From the NCBI GenBank assembly GCA_910577555.1, contig CAJTLF010000011.1, positions 1-64,000 on the forward strand: a stretch of 64,000 bases of DNA. The letters are read 5' to 3'. Each line of letters begins with the position of its first letter. The stretch's first letter is position 1. The translations under genes were made by a program, and so were the position numbers. This document shows, piece by piece, positions 24,102-32,116 of the stretch. A model generated the notes under the pieces. It saw only the letters and a program-made list of their open reading frames with translations. It searched no databases and was not told where the DNA came from. Origin of the DNA: an uncultured Christensenella sp. Lineage in GTDB: Bacteria > Bacillota > Clostridia > Christensenellales > Borkfalkiaceae.

Positions 24102-26643
24102 ACCAGTTTTTACCGACGTGAACTTCAACCGTCAAAGGAACCTTCAGTTCCACCGCCGTTTCCATTTCCTTCTTTAAAATTTCAGCCGCACGCCCCGCTT
24201 CGCTCTCGGGGGCTTCAAGCACAAGTTCGTCGTGTACCTGCAATATGATTTTAGTTTTCATATTTTCGGCTTTAAGCACTTCGTTCACGTTAATCATAGC
24301 TATCTTGATTATGTCCGCACTCGAGCCCTGCAAGGGCATATTCATTGCCGCACGCTCGCCGAACTGCCGTACGTTATAATTCGAAGAGTTTATTTCCCGG
24401 ATAACGCGTTTTCTGCCCGTAAGAGTGGAAACAAACCCGTTTGCTTTAGCAAACTCCACGTTCGCATTCATATACTCTTTAACCGCGCTGTATCTTTCAA
24501 AATATTTGTCGATATATTCCTTTGCAACCGATTTGCCTATGTTCAGGTTTCTTGCAAGCCCGAAATCGCTGATGCCGTAAATAATACCGAAATTGACGGC
24601 TTTTGCCGCACGGCGCATTTTAGGCGTAACTTCTTCCAAAGGCACGCCGAACACCTGTGACGCGGTAACCGAGTGAACGTCAACCCCGTTGCGGTAAGCG
24701 TCAACCAATTCTTTACACCCCGAAAAGTGCGCCAAAAGCCTTAATTCAATCTGTGAATAATCCGCGTCTATTAAAACGTTCCCGTCACGCGCCACGAAGA
24801 GCTTTCTTAACTCTCTCCCTTCTTCATCGCGAATAGGTATGTTCTGAAGATTCGGATTAGAGCTTGAAAGCCTGCCGGTTGTAGTCACCGTCTGGTGAAA
24901 AGTGGTATGAATTATACCGCTCTTCGAGTCGATAAGCGGACGAAACCCTTCAAGGTATGTGGAAACTATCTTTTGATAAAATCTGTATTTCAGAATATCG
25001 GCAACCACGGGATATTTGTCAGTCAACTTTTCAAGCACGTCTGCGCTCGTAGTATATTTATCCGTTTTCTTCTTTTTAACTTCCGTAATACCAAGGCGGT
25101 TATACAGCACTTCTCCAAGCTGTAAAGGCGAATTGATATTAAATTCCTGCCCGCACGCCTTGAAGATTTTCCACTTATATTCTTCCGCACGCTCGTAAAA
25201 CTGTTTGGAAAGCGCGTTCAGCGTTTCAACGCTCACTTTTACGCCTGCACGCTCCATTTCGAAGAGTACGCCCACCAAAGGCTTTTCAATTTCTTCGTAT
25301 AAGGACAGCAAATTTTCCGATTTCACCCGCTCAAACGCATTTTCATACGTTCTATACAGCGCGTACGCCGCATAATTGTAATCGTAACCGTAAAAAGAAC
25401 AAAGCTCTTTAAGATTCATCGAAGAAGTTTCATAGTCGCAAAGGTAATTAATAATAGACAAATCTTCAAAGGCACACCCTAAGCGTATGCCTTTCCCGTC
25501 GAGAATGAGCATCAATTTCTTCGCGTCGTCCGTTATTACTTTATTTTTTGAATTTTCAAATAAAGTTTTTAAAACCGCGTCGAATTCTTCAAAGCTTATA
25601 CCGTTTTCACAAATGAGATTTTGCGCTACCGTAAACGAATATTGTTTATTGTCGTAATAAATTTGAGCAAAATCTTCCCCTACAACGGCGGAAAACACCG
25701 CTCCCGAACTAAGTTCCGCAGGTAAATCACCAACACCGTTACACGCGACCGCTTGCGGATAAGCTATTGCCGAATCGCCGCCCGTTTCTTCTTCGAAAAT
25801 ATTTAAAGAAGTAAGACTTCTGAACTCGAAATCGCGGAACATTTTTTTAACTACAAGGCTGTACTTTTTAGGCGATACGCAGTCTTCGAGCTTTAAATCG
25901 ATATCGCAGTCTCTGTCTATCGTAGCAAGTTTATAAGAAAGATAGGCAAGCTCTTTGTTTTTAGAGAGTTTGGTATAAGTAGCCCCTTTAAGCTCGTCGA
26001 TATGCTCGTAAACCCCGTCCAAAGTTTTATAATTTTCAAGCAGAGTACGAGCAGTTTTTTCGCCTATCCCGGGAACCCCGGGAATATTGTCAGAAGAATC
26101 GCCCATTAACGATTTCAAATCAACAACTTGCGACGGCGTATCCAGCCCCGTTTCCGCAGTAAAATTATCCTTGTCAAGCTTTAAAAGGTCGGCAACGCCC
26201 TTTTTCGTATAGTAAATATCAGTCTTTTCGTCTACCAACTGATAGCTGTCCCTGTCGCCCGTATAAATATAACTGTGCGCATCGAACCGTTTTGACAGCG
26301 TACCAAAAATATCGTCCGCTTCGATTCCTTCCTTTTGACAGGTAGCGATTTTCATTGCGCGCAAAAGCTGTTTAAGCGGCTCAACCTGAACGGCAAGCTC
26401 TTCGGGCATGGGTTTGCGCGTAGCTTTATAGCCATCGTATGCAAGATGCCTGAAAGTAGGGGCCTTCATATCAAAAGCAACGACGATAAAATCAGGTTTC
26501 AAATCAGACTGGATTTTAAAAAGAAGTTTAATAAACCCGAAAATAGCGTTCGTCGGTGTTCCGTCCGAAGTGGTGAACACTGGCGTTGCGTAAAATGCTC
26601 TGTTTAAAAGGCTGTTGCCGTCGATTAATACCGATTTTTTCAT
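24088..26643 (-). CDS. polA: DNA polymerase I
   Basis: Repair and Okazaki-fragment polymerase. The 851 residues divide into a 5' nuclease domain (about 1-290), a 3'-5' exonuclease-like domain (about 300-470) that lacks the usual D-x-E metal motif and is probably inactive, and a polymerase domain with motif A D-Y-S-Q-I-E-L-R, motif B K-A-V-N-F-G-I-I-Y-G and motif C V-H-D-E-L. The open frame extends to 26826, but that part is antisense to tRNA-Leu(CAA); M-K-K-S-V-L-I-D-G at 26643 is the start. Its promoter ends 7 nt before the ATG and there is no Shine-Dalgarno sequence. Confidence 0.95.
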   Translation of the reverse strand: MKKSVLIDGNSLLNRAFYATPVFTTSDGTPTNAIFGFIKLLFKIQSDLKPDFIVVAFDMKAPTFRHLAYDGYKATRKPMPEELAVQVEPLKQLLRAMKIATCQKEGIEADDIFGTLSKRFDAHSYIYTGDRDSYQLVDEKTDIYYTKKGVADLLKLDKDNFTAETGLDTPSQVVDLKSLMGDSSDNIPGVPGIGEKTARTLLENYKTLDGVYEHIDELKGATYTKLSKNKELAYLSYKLATIDRDCDIDLKLEDCVSPKKYSLVVKKMFRDFEFRSLTSLNIFEEETGGDSAIAYPQAVACNGVGDLPAELSSGAVFSAVVGEDFAQIYYDNKQYSFTVAQNLICENGISFEEFDAVLKTLFENSKNKVITDDAKKLMLILDGKGIRLGCAFEDLSIINYLCDYETSSMNLKELCSFYGYDYNYAAYALYRTYENAFERVKSENLLSLYEEIEKPLVGVLFEMERAGVKVSVETLNALSKQFYERAEEYKWKIFKACGQEFNINSPLQLGEVLYNRLGITEVKKKKTDKYTTSADVLEKLTDKYPVVADILKYRFYQKIVSTYLEGFRPLIDSKSGIIHTTFHQTVTTTGRLSSSNPNLQNIPIRDEEGRELRKLFVARDGNVLIDADYSQIELRLLAHFSGCKELVDAYRNGVDVHSVTASQVFGVPLEEVTPKMRRAAKAVNFGIIYGISDFGLARNLNIGKSVAKEYIDKYFERYSAVKEYMNANVEFAKANGFVSTLTGRKRVIREINSSNYNVRQFGERAAMNMPLQGSSADIIKIAMINVNEVLKAENMKTKIILQVHDELVLEAPESEAGRAAEILKKEMETAVELKVPLTVEVHVGKNWYDAK

Positions 26644-26650
26644 ATTATTG

Positions 26651-26679
26651 ATTTTACCACTTTTTAAAAATAAAATCAA
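26651..26679 (-). promoter_or_regulatory. Sigma-A promoter of polA
   Basis: Minus strand TTGATT (26679-26674), 17-nt spacer, TAAAAT (26656-26651), then 7 nt to the ATG. It faces away from the tRNA-Leu(CAA) promoter, with 19 bp between the two -35 boxes. Confidence 0.65.
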
Positions 26680-26698
26680 TACATTAATCTTAAATCGC

Positions 26699-26727
26699 TT
26701 GATTTTTATAAGCGGATATAATATAAT
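26699..26727 (+). promoter_or_regulatory. Sigma-A promoter of tRNA-Leu(CAA)
   Basis: TTGATT (26699-26704), 17-nt spacer, TATAAT (26722-26727). The start site is expected about 5 nt before the tRNA. Confidence 0.7.
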
Positions 26728-26738
26728 TGTCTTACTTT

Positions 26739-26825
26739 GCCGGCGTGGTGGAATTGGCAGACGCGCGGGACTCAAAATCCCGTGGTAGCGATACCGTGTG
26801 GGTTCGACCCCCACCGCCGGCACCA
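26739..26825 (+). tRNA. trnL: tRNA-Leu, anticodon CAA
   Basis: Class II tRNA with acceptor stem GCCGGCG/CGCCGGC, discriminator A and encoded CCA. Anticodon stem CGGGA/TCCCG with loop CTCAAAA gives CAA (decodes UUG). A long variable arm is present. Confidence 0.95.
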
Positions 26826-26830
26826 ACTTA

Positions 26831-26862
26831 AAACCGACCCCGAATGAATTCGGGGTCGGTTT
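26831..26862. terminator. Bidirectional terminator between tRNA-Leu(CAA) and mscS
   Basis: A perfect 15-bp inverted repeat (26831-26845 with 26848-26862) around GA. The ends are A- and T-rich, so it works for the tRNA on the plus strand and for mscS on the minus strand. Confidence 0.85.
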
Positions 26863-26878
26863 TATTGTGTAAAATATT

Positions 26879-27826
26879 TTATTTATTATAAACCACCAAC
26901 TGGTTGAACGGTATCGTTATTCCGTTGTCGTCGAACATAATTTTAAGACTTCTGTTCATATTTCTCTGAACTTCGAAAATATCGTTCTCGTTACACTGCG
27001 CGGAAAACTGTAAGGTCACGCCCGACTCGCCAAGCTCGCTCACTCCTTCGTAAGTCATTTGCCCGATAAGCCCGTTAAAAGTAACCGCAGGCAGGTTGTT
27101 TTTTATAACCGTTTCAACCCGTGCGAGCGACTCTCCGTACTCTATGCTTATATACGACTTTACCGTAGATTCTTCCACCGTCTGGTTGAGTATTCCCTTT
27201 ATTTGACTGTTGTTGAAAATTTTGATATTTCCCAAAGCCTTAAGCTTCGTCGTTCTTATTCCTATAGAAACTACTTCGCCGCGGAACCCGTCTATAGTCA
27301 CGATATCGCCCACGTTAAATTCGTTTTCAAAGACAATAAACAGGCCCGCAACTACGTCCGAAATCAGGCTCTGCATACCGAGACCGACGATTAAAGTAAT
27401 TACGCCTGCGCCCGTAATCAACGCTGTTGTGTCCACACCCCACACGGCAAGCACGCTTATTACGAGAATTACTACCGTAACCCACTTTATGATACTGCCC
27501 AAAAGGTTGGCAACGGTAACTTCCCTGTTGTTTTTAACGAGAAATTTATTGATTAAAAACAGCACGAAAGTTGCAATTACCGAAACTATAGTAATAATCT
27601 GTATCGCCCGTATCAGTTTTGGAATTGAAAACCAAAGTCCGTTTACAAACCCGTTATCGGTAGGTGCCGTTGAAAACACGCTTTCCGCGCCGAAGAAATA
27701 ATCGTAAAACACGAACGAGCATACCGTTCCCACAACCATTATTACGAGCAGAATTAATTTCAACGCTCCTAGCTTTTTTACTTTTTTACCCATATTTTCA
27801 ACGCTTTCTTTAAAATCTTTAGCCAT
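26879..27826 (-). CDS. mscS: Small-conductance mechanosensitive channel MscS family
   Basis: Membrane channel that opens under hypo-osmotic stress. It has an extra N-terminal membrane helix (about 18-40), then helices near 65-90 and 105-130, and the pore helix with Gly- and Ala-rich packing (G-L-G-M-Q-S-L-I-S-D). The beta domain signature V-G-D-I-V-T-I-D-G follows. Its 315 residues are typical. A weak AAGGG lies upstream of the ATG. It stands alone between two tRNA regions. Confidence 0.92.
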   Translation of the reverse strand: MAKDFKESVENMGKKVKKLGALKLILLVIMVVGTVCSFVFYDYFFGAESVFSTAPTDNGFVNGLWFSIPKLIRAIQIITIVSVIATFVLFLINKFLVKNNREVTVANLLGSIIKWVTVVILVISVLAVWGVDTTALITGAGVITLIVGLGMQSLISDVVAGLFIVFENEFNVGDIVTIDGFRGEVVSIGIRTTKLKALGNIKIFNNSQIKGILNQTVEESTVKSYISIEYGESLARVETVIKNNLPAVTFNGLIGQMTYEGVSELGESGVTLQFSAQCNENDIFEVQRNMNRSLKIMFDDNGITIPFNQLVVYNK

Positions 27827-27871
27827 TTTTATAATCCCTTTTTCTTCAGTTGTTTCCGTTTAAAACGATAA

Positions 27872-28009
27872 TTATACCTTCTTATAATTCGGATTTTTTG
27901 TGCTTTTTAGGCTAACGAGATACTCTCCCATCATAGGACGGTAACTCACGTTTTCGTCGCTCAAAGAGTTTTCCAAAAGATACTCCATAAAATCTTTACT
28001 CGTAGCCAT
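27872..28009 (-). pseudogene. Truncated TfoX N-terminal domain remnant
   Basis: A 45-codon frame beginning M-A-T-S-K-D-F-M-E-Y and containing Y-R-P-M-M-G-E-Y-L-V. This matches the start of the TfoX/Sxy N-terminal domain, including its M-M-G-E-Y signature. The normal domain is about 95-110 residues; here the next residues (S-L-K-S-T-K-N-P) depart from the family and a stop follows. It is most simply read as a decaying gene fragment between tRNA-Ser and mscS. A short functional peptide cannot be excluded. Confidence 0.6.
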
Positions 28010-28037
28010 AAATTTTCACATCCGTATTTTATTTTAT

Positions 28038-28080
28038 AATCCAAACGCCCGACCGCATCAATCGGTCGGGCGTTCGGATT
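28038..28080 (-). terminator. Hairpin downstream of tRNA-Ser
   Basis: An 18-bp stem on the minus strand (28080-28063 with 28055-28038, one G-U pair) with a 7-nt loop, 9 nt past the tRNA. The following sequence is A/T-rich without a clean U run. Confidence 0.65.
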
Positions 28081-28089
28081 ATTAAACCT

Positions 28090-28180
28090 TGGCGCAGAGA
28101 AGAGGATTTGAACCTCCGGACGGGTATTAGCCGTCACACGATTTCCAATCGTGCGCCTTAAACCGCTCAGCCATCTCTGC
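28090..28180 (-). tRNA. trnS: tRNA-Ser, anticodon GGA
   Basis: Class II tRNA with acceptor stem GCAGAGA/TCTCTGC, discriminator G and encoded CCA. Anticodon stem CACGA/TCGTG with loop TTGGAAA gives GGA (decodes UCC/UCU). It has a long variable arm. Confidence 0.95.
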
Positions 28181-28212
28181 ATCGCTGCCCGACTTTTCAG
28201 CCGAGCAAATAT

Positions 28213-28241
28213 ATAATACAAAATCGCGTTCGAAAAATCAA
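28213..28241 (-). promoter_or_regulatory. Sigma-A promoter of tRNA-Ser
   Basis: Minus strand TTGATT (28241-28236), 17-nt spacer, TATTAT (28218-28213), between the hom stop and the tRNA. Confidence 0.65.
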
Positions 28242-28291
28242 GCGTTTTTGCACGCATATACAAAATTGAAAGGATATATTGCGTCAATAAT

Positions 28292-29575
28292 TTAAGATAT
28301 TACTCTTATTACCGCATCAACCTTTGCAAGTCCCGTAGCGTTTATATCCGCAACGGCTTTTTTAATATTCTGCTCTTTCGTTATATGCGTAACGACTATC
28401 AGCGGAGCTTTTCCGCCTTCCCTTTCCTTATCCTGCACGAACTGCGCAACGCTAATCGCGTGCTTACCGAAAGTCGCGGTAATTTTCGAAAGAACGCCCG
28501 CCTTGTCTTCAGCCGAAAGCCTGATATAATATTCGCTTTCGAAATTTTTTACGAACTTGGTATTCGCATCAGCCTTTTCGGTATTCTTAAAGGTTGAATA
28601 GCTATGATTGGGGTGCAACGCGCAATAAATTATATCGCCCACAATCGCACTGCCCGTAGGCATCGCCCCTGCGCCGCGACCGTATAGCATTACGTCTTCC
28701 ACGCAGTCGCCCGTTAGGTAAACGGCGTTATAGCTGTCGTTCACGTTTGCAAGCGGGTGGCTCGATTTTATAAAAGCAGGATGTACTCTGACTTCGATTC
28801 CGCTCTCACCGTTTTTTCCTATAGCGAGCAATTTAAGCGCGTAACCAAGCTGTTTTCCGTATTCTACGTCCACGTTTTCGATATCGGTGATGCCTTCGCG
28901 GTAAATTTCCGTATAAGGCACTTTGGTATGGAAAGCTATGCTTGAAAGTATGGAAAGCTTATACGCCGCGTCGTACCCCTCCACGTCCGAAGTGGGGTCT
29001 GTTTCCGCGTAACCGAGCTTCTGCGCCTCTTCCAGAACGGATTTATAGCTTGCCCCGCCGTCGCTCATTTTGGTTAAAATATAATTAGTAGTGCCGTTGA
29101 TAATTCCCATAAGCGACGAAAATTCGTTGCCCTGTAAATTATCGAGCATAGAGCGGATAACGGGCACGCCGCCGACGCAGCTCGCTTCAAAAAACAAGCC
29201 GACTCTGTTCTTTTTTGCTGTTTTTTCCAGCTCGTGGCTGTATTTGCAGTATAATTCCTTGTTGGAAGTAACTACCGATTTTCCAGAATTGAGCGCGGCA
29301 AGCACGAAAGAACGCGCAGGTTCCACCCCGCCTATCACTTCAACCACTATATCAACTTCGGGATTAGAGCAAATTTCCGCCACGTTGGAGCAAAGCTTAC
29401 TCTTATCCACGCCCAGCTCGAGAGCGCGTTTCTCGTTGCGCTCAAGAACGCTTTCCACGGTGATATCAACCCCGTGATTTTTTTTGTAAAATTCCCTGTG
29501 TTCGGTTAAAATTTTATAAGTTCCGCCACCGACTACGCCAAGCCCGAGAATAGCAACGCCCACTTTTTTCATCAT
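28292..29575 (-). CDS. hom: Homoserine dehydrogenase
   Basis: Reduces aspartate semialdehyde to homoserine with NAD(P)H, the branch to threonine and methionine. The N-terminal Rossmann motif G-L-G-V-V-G-G-G is at about 11-18, the catalytic domain carries G-I-I-N-G-T-T-N-Y, and a C-terminal ACT domain (about 350-427) suggests feedback control by an amino acid. It overlaps coaX by 4 nt, an unusual partner; no thrB or thrC is in the window. Confidence 0.95.
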   Translation of the reverse strand: MMKKVGVAILGLGVVGGGTYKILTEHREFYKKNHGVDITVESVLERNEKRALELGVDKSKLCSNVAEICSNPEVDIVVEVIGGVEPARSFVLAALNSGKSVVTSNKELYCKYSHELEKTAKKNRVGLFFEASCVGGVPVIRSMLDNLQGNEFSSLMGIINGTTNYILTKMSDGGASYKSVLEEAQKLGYAETDPTSDVEGYDAAYKLSILSSIAFHTKVPYTEIYREGITDIENVDVEYGKQLGYALKLLAIGKNGESGIEVRVHPAFIKSSHPLANVNDSYNAVYLTGDCVEDVMLYGRGAGAMPTGSAIVGDIIYCALHPNHSYSTFKNTEKADANTKFVKNFESEYYIRLSAEDKAGVLSKITATFGKHAISVAQFVQDKEREGGKAPLIVVTHITKEQNIKKAVADINATGLAKVDAVIRVIS

Positions 29576-30351
29576 TTCCCCTCCGTCACGTTTAGATAAT
29601 ACAAATATTTAAGCCCGTCGAGCGTCAACAGCTTGTCCACGCAGTCGATACAGTTAATTTCTTTTGCAATCACTTCCGAAAATCCGCCCGTCGCGATAAC
29701 CTTCACCCCGTCGCACTTCATTTCGTTTTTTATCTTCTTCACAAGATATTCTACAAGCCCCGCAAACCCGTAAACGATTCCGGACTGCATATTGGTAACT
29801 GTATTTTTACCAATAACGCAACAAGGACGCTCTATTTCCACACGCGGGAGTTTGGCAGTACCGTTCACAAGGCTTTCAAGCGACCCCTTAATTCCCGGCG
29901 CAATAACGCCGCCTACAAAATCGCTCTTTTCGTTTATAACGTTAAAGGTCGTCGCCGTACCGAAATCGATAATTATAAGCGGAAAGCCGTATTTCTTCAC
30001 GGCCGCAACGTTGTTTACGACCCTGTCCGCGCCGACTTCTCTGGCGTTGTCCACCTTTAAATTAAGCCCTGTTTTCAAACCGGGCGCGAGCATGAGCGGA
30101 TTTATTTTAAGATAAGTGCGGCAAGCGCGCTCGAGTGTGTAATCGAGTTGCGGAACTACCGACGAAATAATTCCGCCGCTTATTTCCTTATAATCGATAC
30201 CGTTATTCTTTAAAATACTCAAAAGCTGTCCGCCGTATTCGTCGGAAGTCTTTTTATGTTCCGTCGCAACGCGAAAACTTAAAAGAAATCTCTCCCCGTC
30301 GTAAACGGCAAATTTTATATTCGTATTGCCTACGTCAAGACAAATTATCAT
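29572..30351 (-). CDS. coaX: Type III pantothenate kinase
   Basis: Phosphorylates pantothenate, the first committed step of CoA synthesis. The N-terminal phosphate motif is L-D-V-G-N-T-N-I-K. The G-A-D-R-V-V-N segment, I-I-D-F-G-T-A-T-T-F-N and G-G-V-I-A-P-G-I follow. Its 259 residues are standard. It starts 3 nt after an ECF S component, which probably supplies its substrate. Confidence 0.95.
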   Translation of the reverse strand: MIICLDVGNTNIKFAVYDGERFLLSFRVATEHKKTSDEYGGQLLSILKNNGIDYKEISGGIISSVVPQLDYTLERACRTYLKINPLMLAPGLKTGLNLKVDNAREVGADRVVNNVAAVKKYGFPLIIIDFGTATTFNVINEKSDFVGGVIAPGIKGSLESLVNGTAKLPRVEIERPCCVIGKNTVTNMQSGIVYGFAGLVEYLVKKIKNEMKCDGVKVIATGGFSEVIAKEINCIDCVDKLLTLDGLKYLYYLNVTEGK

Positions 30352-30354
30352 CGT

Positions 30355-30996
30355 TTAAACTTCTTTATCTGCGCCTGCGCTCTCCGCATTCGATGGCGCA
30401 CTACGCTTTATTTTTTTATATATCTGCTTTTCAACCACCCTGTCAACGGTATAAATTGCGGGCGAAAGTATGAGATTCACCGCTAATTCAATTGCAAAAT
30501 TTACAAGAATTACCGAAAGCATAAATTCGTTGAAAGGAAATCCGTTTAAATACGCCACTATCGTCTCGTACATACAGAATGCGCCCGCAACGAATATACC
30601 CGTATTCACGATTGGCGCAACGGCGGCGGCAACGAACACAGCCGCGTAGTTATTCTTTTTTGAAATAAATTTATACGCCAGAGACGACGCAAGCCCCGCA
30701 AGCGCTCCCTTTAAAAGCACCGTAATTACCGTCACGGCGGGCGCATAATTCATCAGCGTAAGCGACATAGGGTCGAAAATGGTAACAATTCCGAAAACCA
30801 ACCCCAAAAATACGCCGGCAACAGGACCGAGCAGCATACCGCCCAATACTATGGGAACGAGCACGAACGACATCGAAGTCGTACCGCCCATTGGAATGGA
30901 CAACCCGAACAACTGCAAAACCACTACGAGTGCAAGCAAAACCGCAAGAATAGTAATATTCTTTGCGGAAAAGAAATTTTTTCCTTCCTTTTCCAT
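30355..30996 (-). CDS. ECF transporter S component, probably for pantothenate
   Basis: A 213-residue membrane protein with about six helices and the Ala/Gly-rich first helix typical of S components (L-A-V-L-L-A-L-V-V-V-L-Q). It binds a vitamin and works with a shared EcfAA'T module encoded elsewhere. The 3-nt spacing to coaX suggests pantothenate (PanT-like), but related S components carry riboflavin or other vitamins. A GGAGG Shine-Dalgarno sequence precedes the ATG. The Lys/Arg-rich C-terminus is cytoplasmic. Confidence 0.75.
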   Translation of the reverse strand: MEKEGKNFFSAKNITILAVLLALVVVLQLFGLSIPMGGTTSMSFVLVPIVLGGMLLGPVAGVFLGLVFGIVTIFDPMSLTLMNYAPAVTVITVLLKGALAGLASSLAYKFISKKNNYAAVFVAAAVAPIVNTGIFVAGAFCMYETIVAYLNGFPFNEFMLSVILVNFAIELAVNLILSPAIYTVDRVVEKQIYKKIKRSAPSNAESAGADKEV

Positions 30997-31283
30997 AAAA
31001 ACCTCCGTCCGATTTCACTTTGGAATATCGGCAGTAAAAAAATTATTATACTTATTAAACAGTCCGGTTACGGCAAGCGTATATCGGCTGAAAGTATTCT
31101 CTTTTAATAATATTAGCATATTTTAAAAATCTTTTGCAAGTAAATAAAAGCGGTGTAACATTTTTGCTGAGATTTTAATACAATTTACTATACGAAAACT
31201 GCAAAACTTAAAATTTTGTAGCAAACACCCTGCACGGAACAACAAAACTTTACATACGCGTGCGGGGAATAAGGAGGATACTT

Positions 31284-31502
31284 ATGAACTTATTTTCTGG
31301 TTGCGGAAACAACAGTTGCCTTTGGATACTCATTCTCTTATTGCTCGCGGCAAGCTGCAGCGGCAATGGCATAGAAGGCGTACTTTCCGGTAGCTGCACC
31401 CCCATACTCATCGCTCTGTTGTACAGTATGTGGAAAAACGGCACGCTCTCCAACTTGCTTTGCGGCAACGGCGGCAACTGCGGTTGCGGCTGCGGTTGCT
31501 GA
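31284..31502 (+). CDS. Small Cys-rich membrane protein
   Basis: A 72-residue protein with nine cysteines (7, 12, 25, 38, 60, 66, 68, 70, 72), two hydrophobic segments (about 13-24 and 39-50) and a C-terminus of alternating Gly and Cys. AAGGAGG lies 8 nt before the ATG at 31284, so it is almost certainly translated. The frame is open to an ATG at 31260, but that start lacks a ribosome binding site. It resembles small Cys-rich proteins annotated as 'chorion class high-cysteine' in gut Clostridia; no function is known. Metal or redox chemistry is a guess. Confidence 0.7.
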   Translation: MNLFSGCGNNSCLWILILLLLAASCSGNGIEGVLSGSCTPILIALLYSMWKNGTLSNLLCGNGGNCGCGCGC

Positions 31503-31558
31503 TTACGCCATGAATTTCCTTTGACACAATTTTGAAGTTGCCGATAATACTACCTTAA

Positions 31559-31584
31559 AAGGGTTTGCCGAAAGGCAAACCCTT
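31559..31584. terminator. Bidirectional terminator between the Cys-rich gene and the NUDIX gene
   Basis: An 11-bp stem AAGGGTTTGCC/GGCAAACCCTT with a GAAA loop, flanked by T-rich sequence on the plus side and TTT on the minus side. It touches the NUDIX stop codon. Confidence 0.8.
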
Positions 31585-32116
31585 ATTTCTTTAAAGTAAA
31601 AGCGTATTTATAAACCGCGGCAATCGTCTTTGCGTCGCAAAGAACACCGTTTTCAATCATTTCCATTACTTCCTGTAAAGGAATAAATTCGCTTGTAACG
31701 AATTCGCCTTCGTCCGGCTTTTTTTGGGTTACGGTAAATTTGTCTGTGAAAAACACTCGGATAATTTCGTCCGTATACCCCGGCGTGGGATAAATATTCA
31801 GGTACGGAACGAGCGTTTCAGCCAAAATCCCCGTCTCTTCTTCAAGCTCTCTTGCCGCCGCAATTTCGGGCGACTCACCTTTTTCAAGCTTGCCCGCGGG
31901 TATTTCGTACAGCTCTCTATTATATAGATAGCGGAATTGTTTTACGAGCAGAACTTTTTCGTCGCAAACGCATAAAACAGCCGCGCCGCCGTTATGACGC
32001 ACGCACTCCCGCACAGAATGCGAGCCGTCGGCAAGCTCAACTTCGTCCACTTCCAATTTTAAAATTTTTCCGTCGTAAACGACTTTACCGTCCACTTTTT
32101 TTTCGGTTAATTTCAT
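31583..32116 (-). CDS. nudF: NUDIX hydrolase, ADP-ribose pyrophosphatase type
   Basis: A 177-residue enzyme predicted to split ADP-ribose into AMP and ribose 5-phosphate. The complete Nudix box lies in the middle (G-K-L-E-K-G-E-S, then R-E-L-E-E-E-T-G), preceded by the K-Q-F-R-Y substrate segment and followed by a P-T-P-G segment typical of the NudF group. It overlaps the upstream unknown gene by 4 nt. Confidence 0.88.
   Translation of the reverse strand: MKLTEKKVDGKVVYDGKILKLEVDEVELADGSHSVRECVRHNGGAAVLCVCDEKVLLVKQFRYLYNRELYEIPAGKLEKGESPEIAAARELEEETGILAETLVPYLNIYPTPGYTDEIIRVFFTDKFTVTQKKPDEGEFVTSEFIPLQEVMEMIENGVLCDAKTIAAVYKYAFTLKK

Noticed and set aside
27961..28287. 108-residue minus-strand frame across tRNA-Ser
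   Set aside because: It reads through a tRNA gene in a different frame from the TfoX fragment and is a shadow.
30997..31283. Riboswitch upstream of the ECF S component
   Set aside because: The leader has a weak CAGCCG/CGGACTG pairing only, and no known aptamer pattern was recognised.
31521..31550. TTGACA-18-TAATAC promoter-like sequence after the Cys-rich gene
   Set aside because: A bidirectional terminator follows at once and there is no plus-strand gene downstream.
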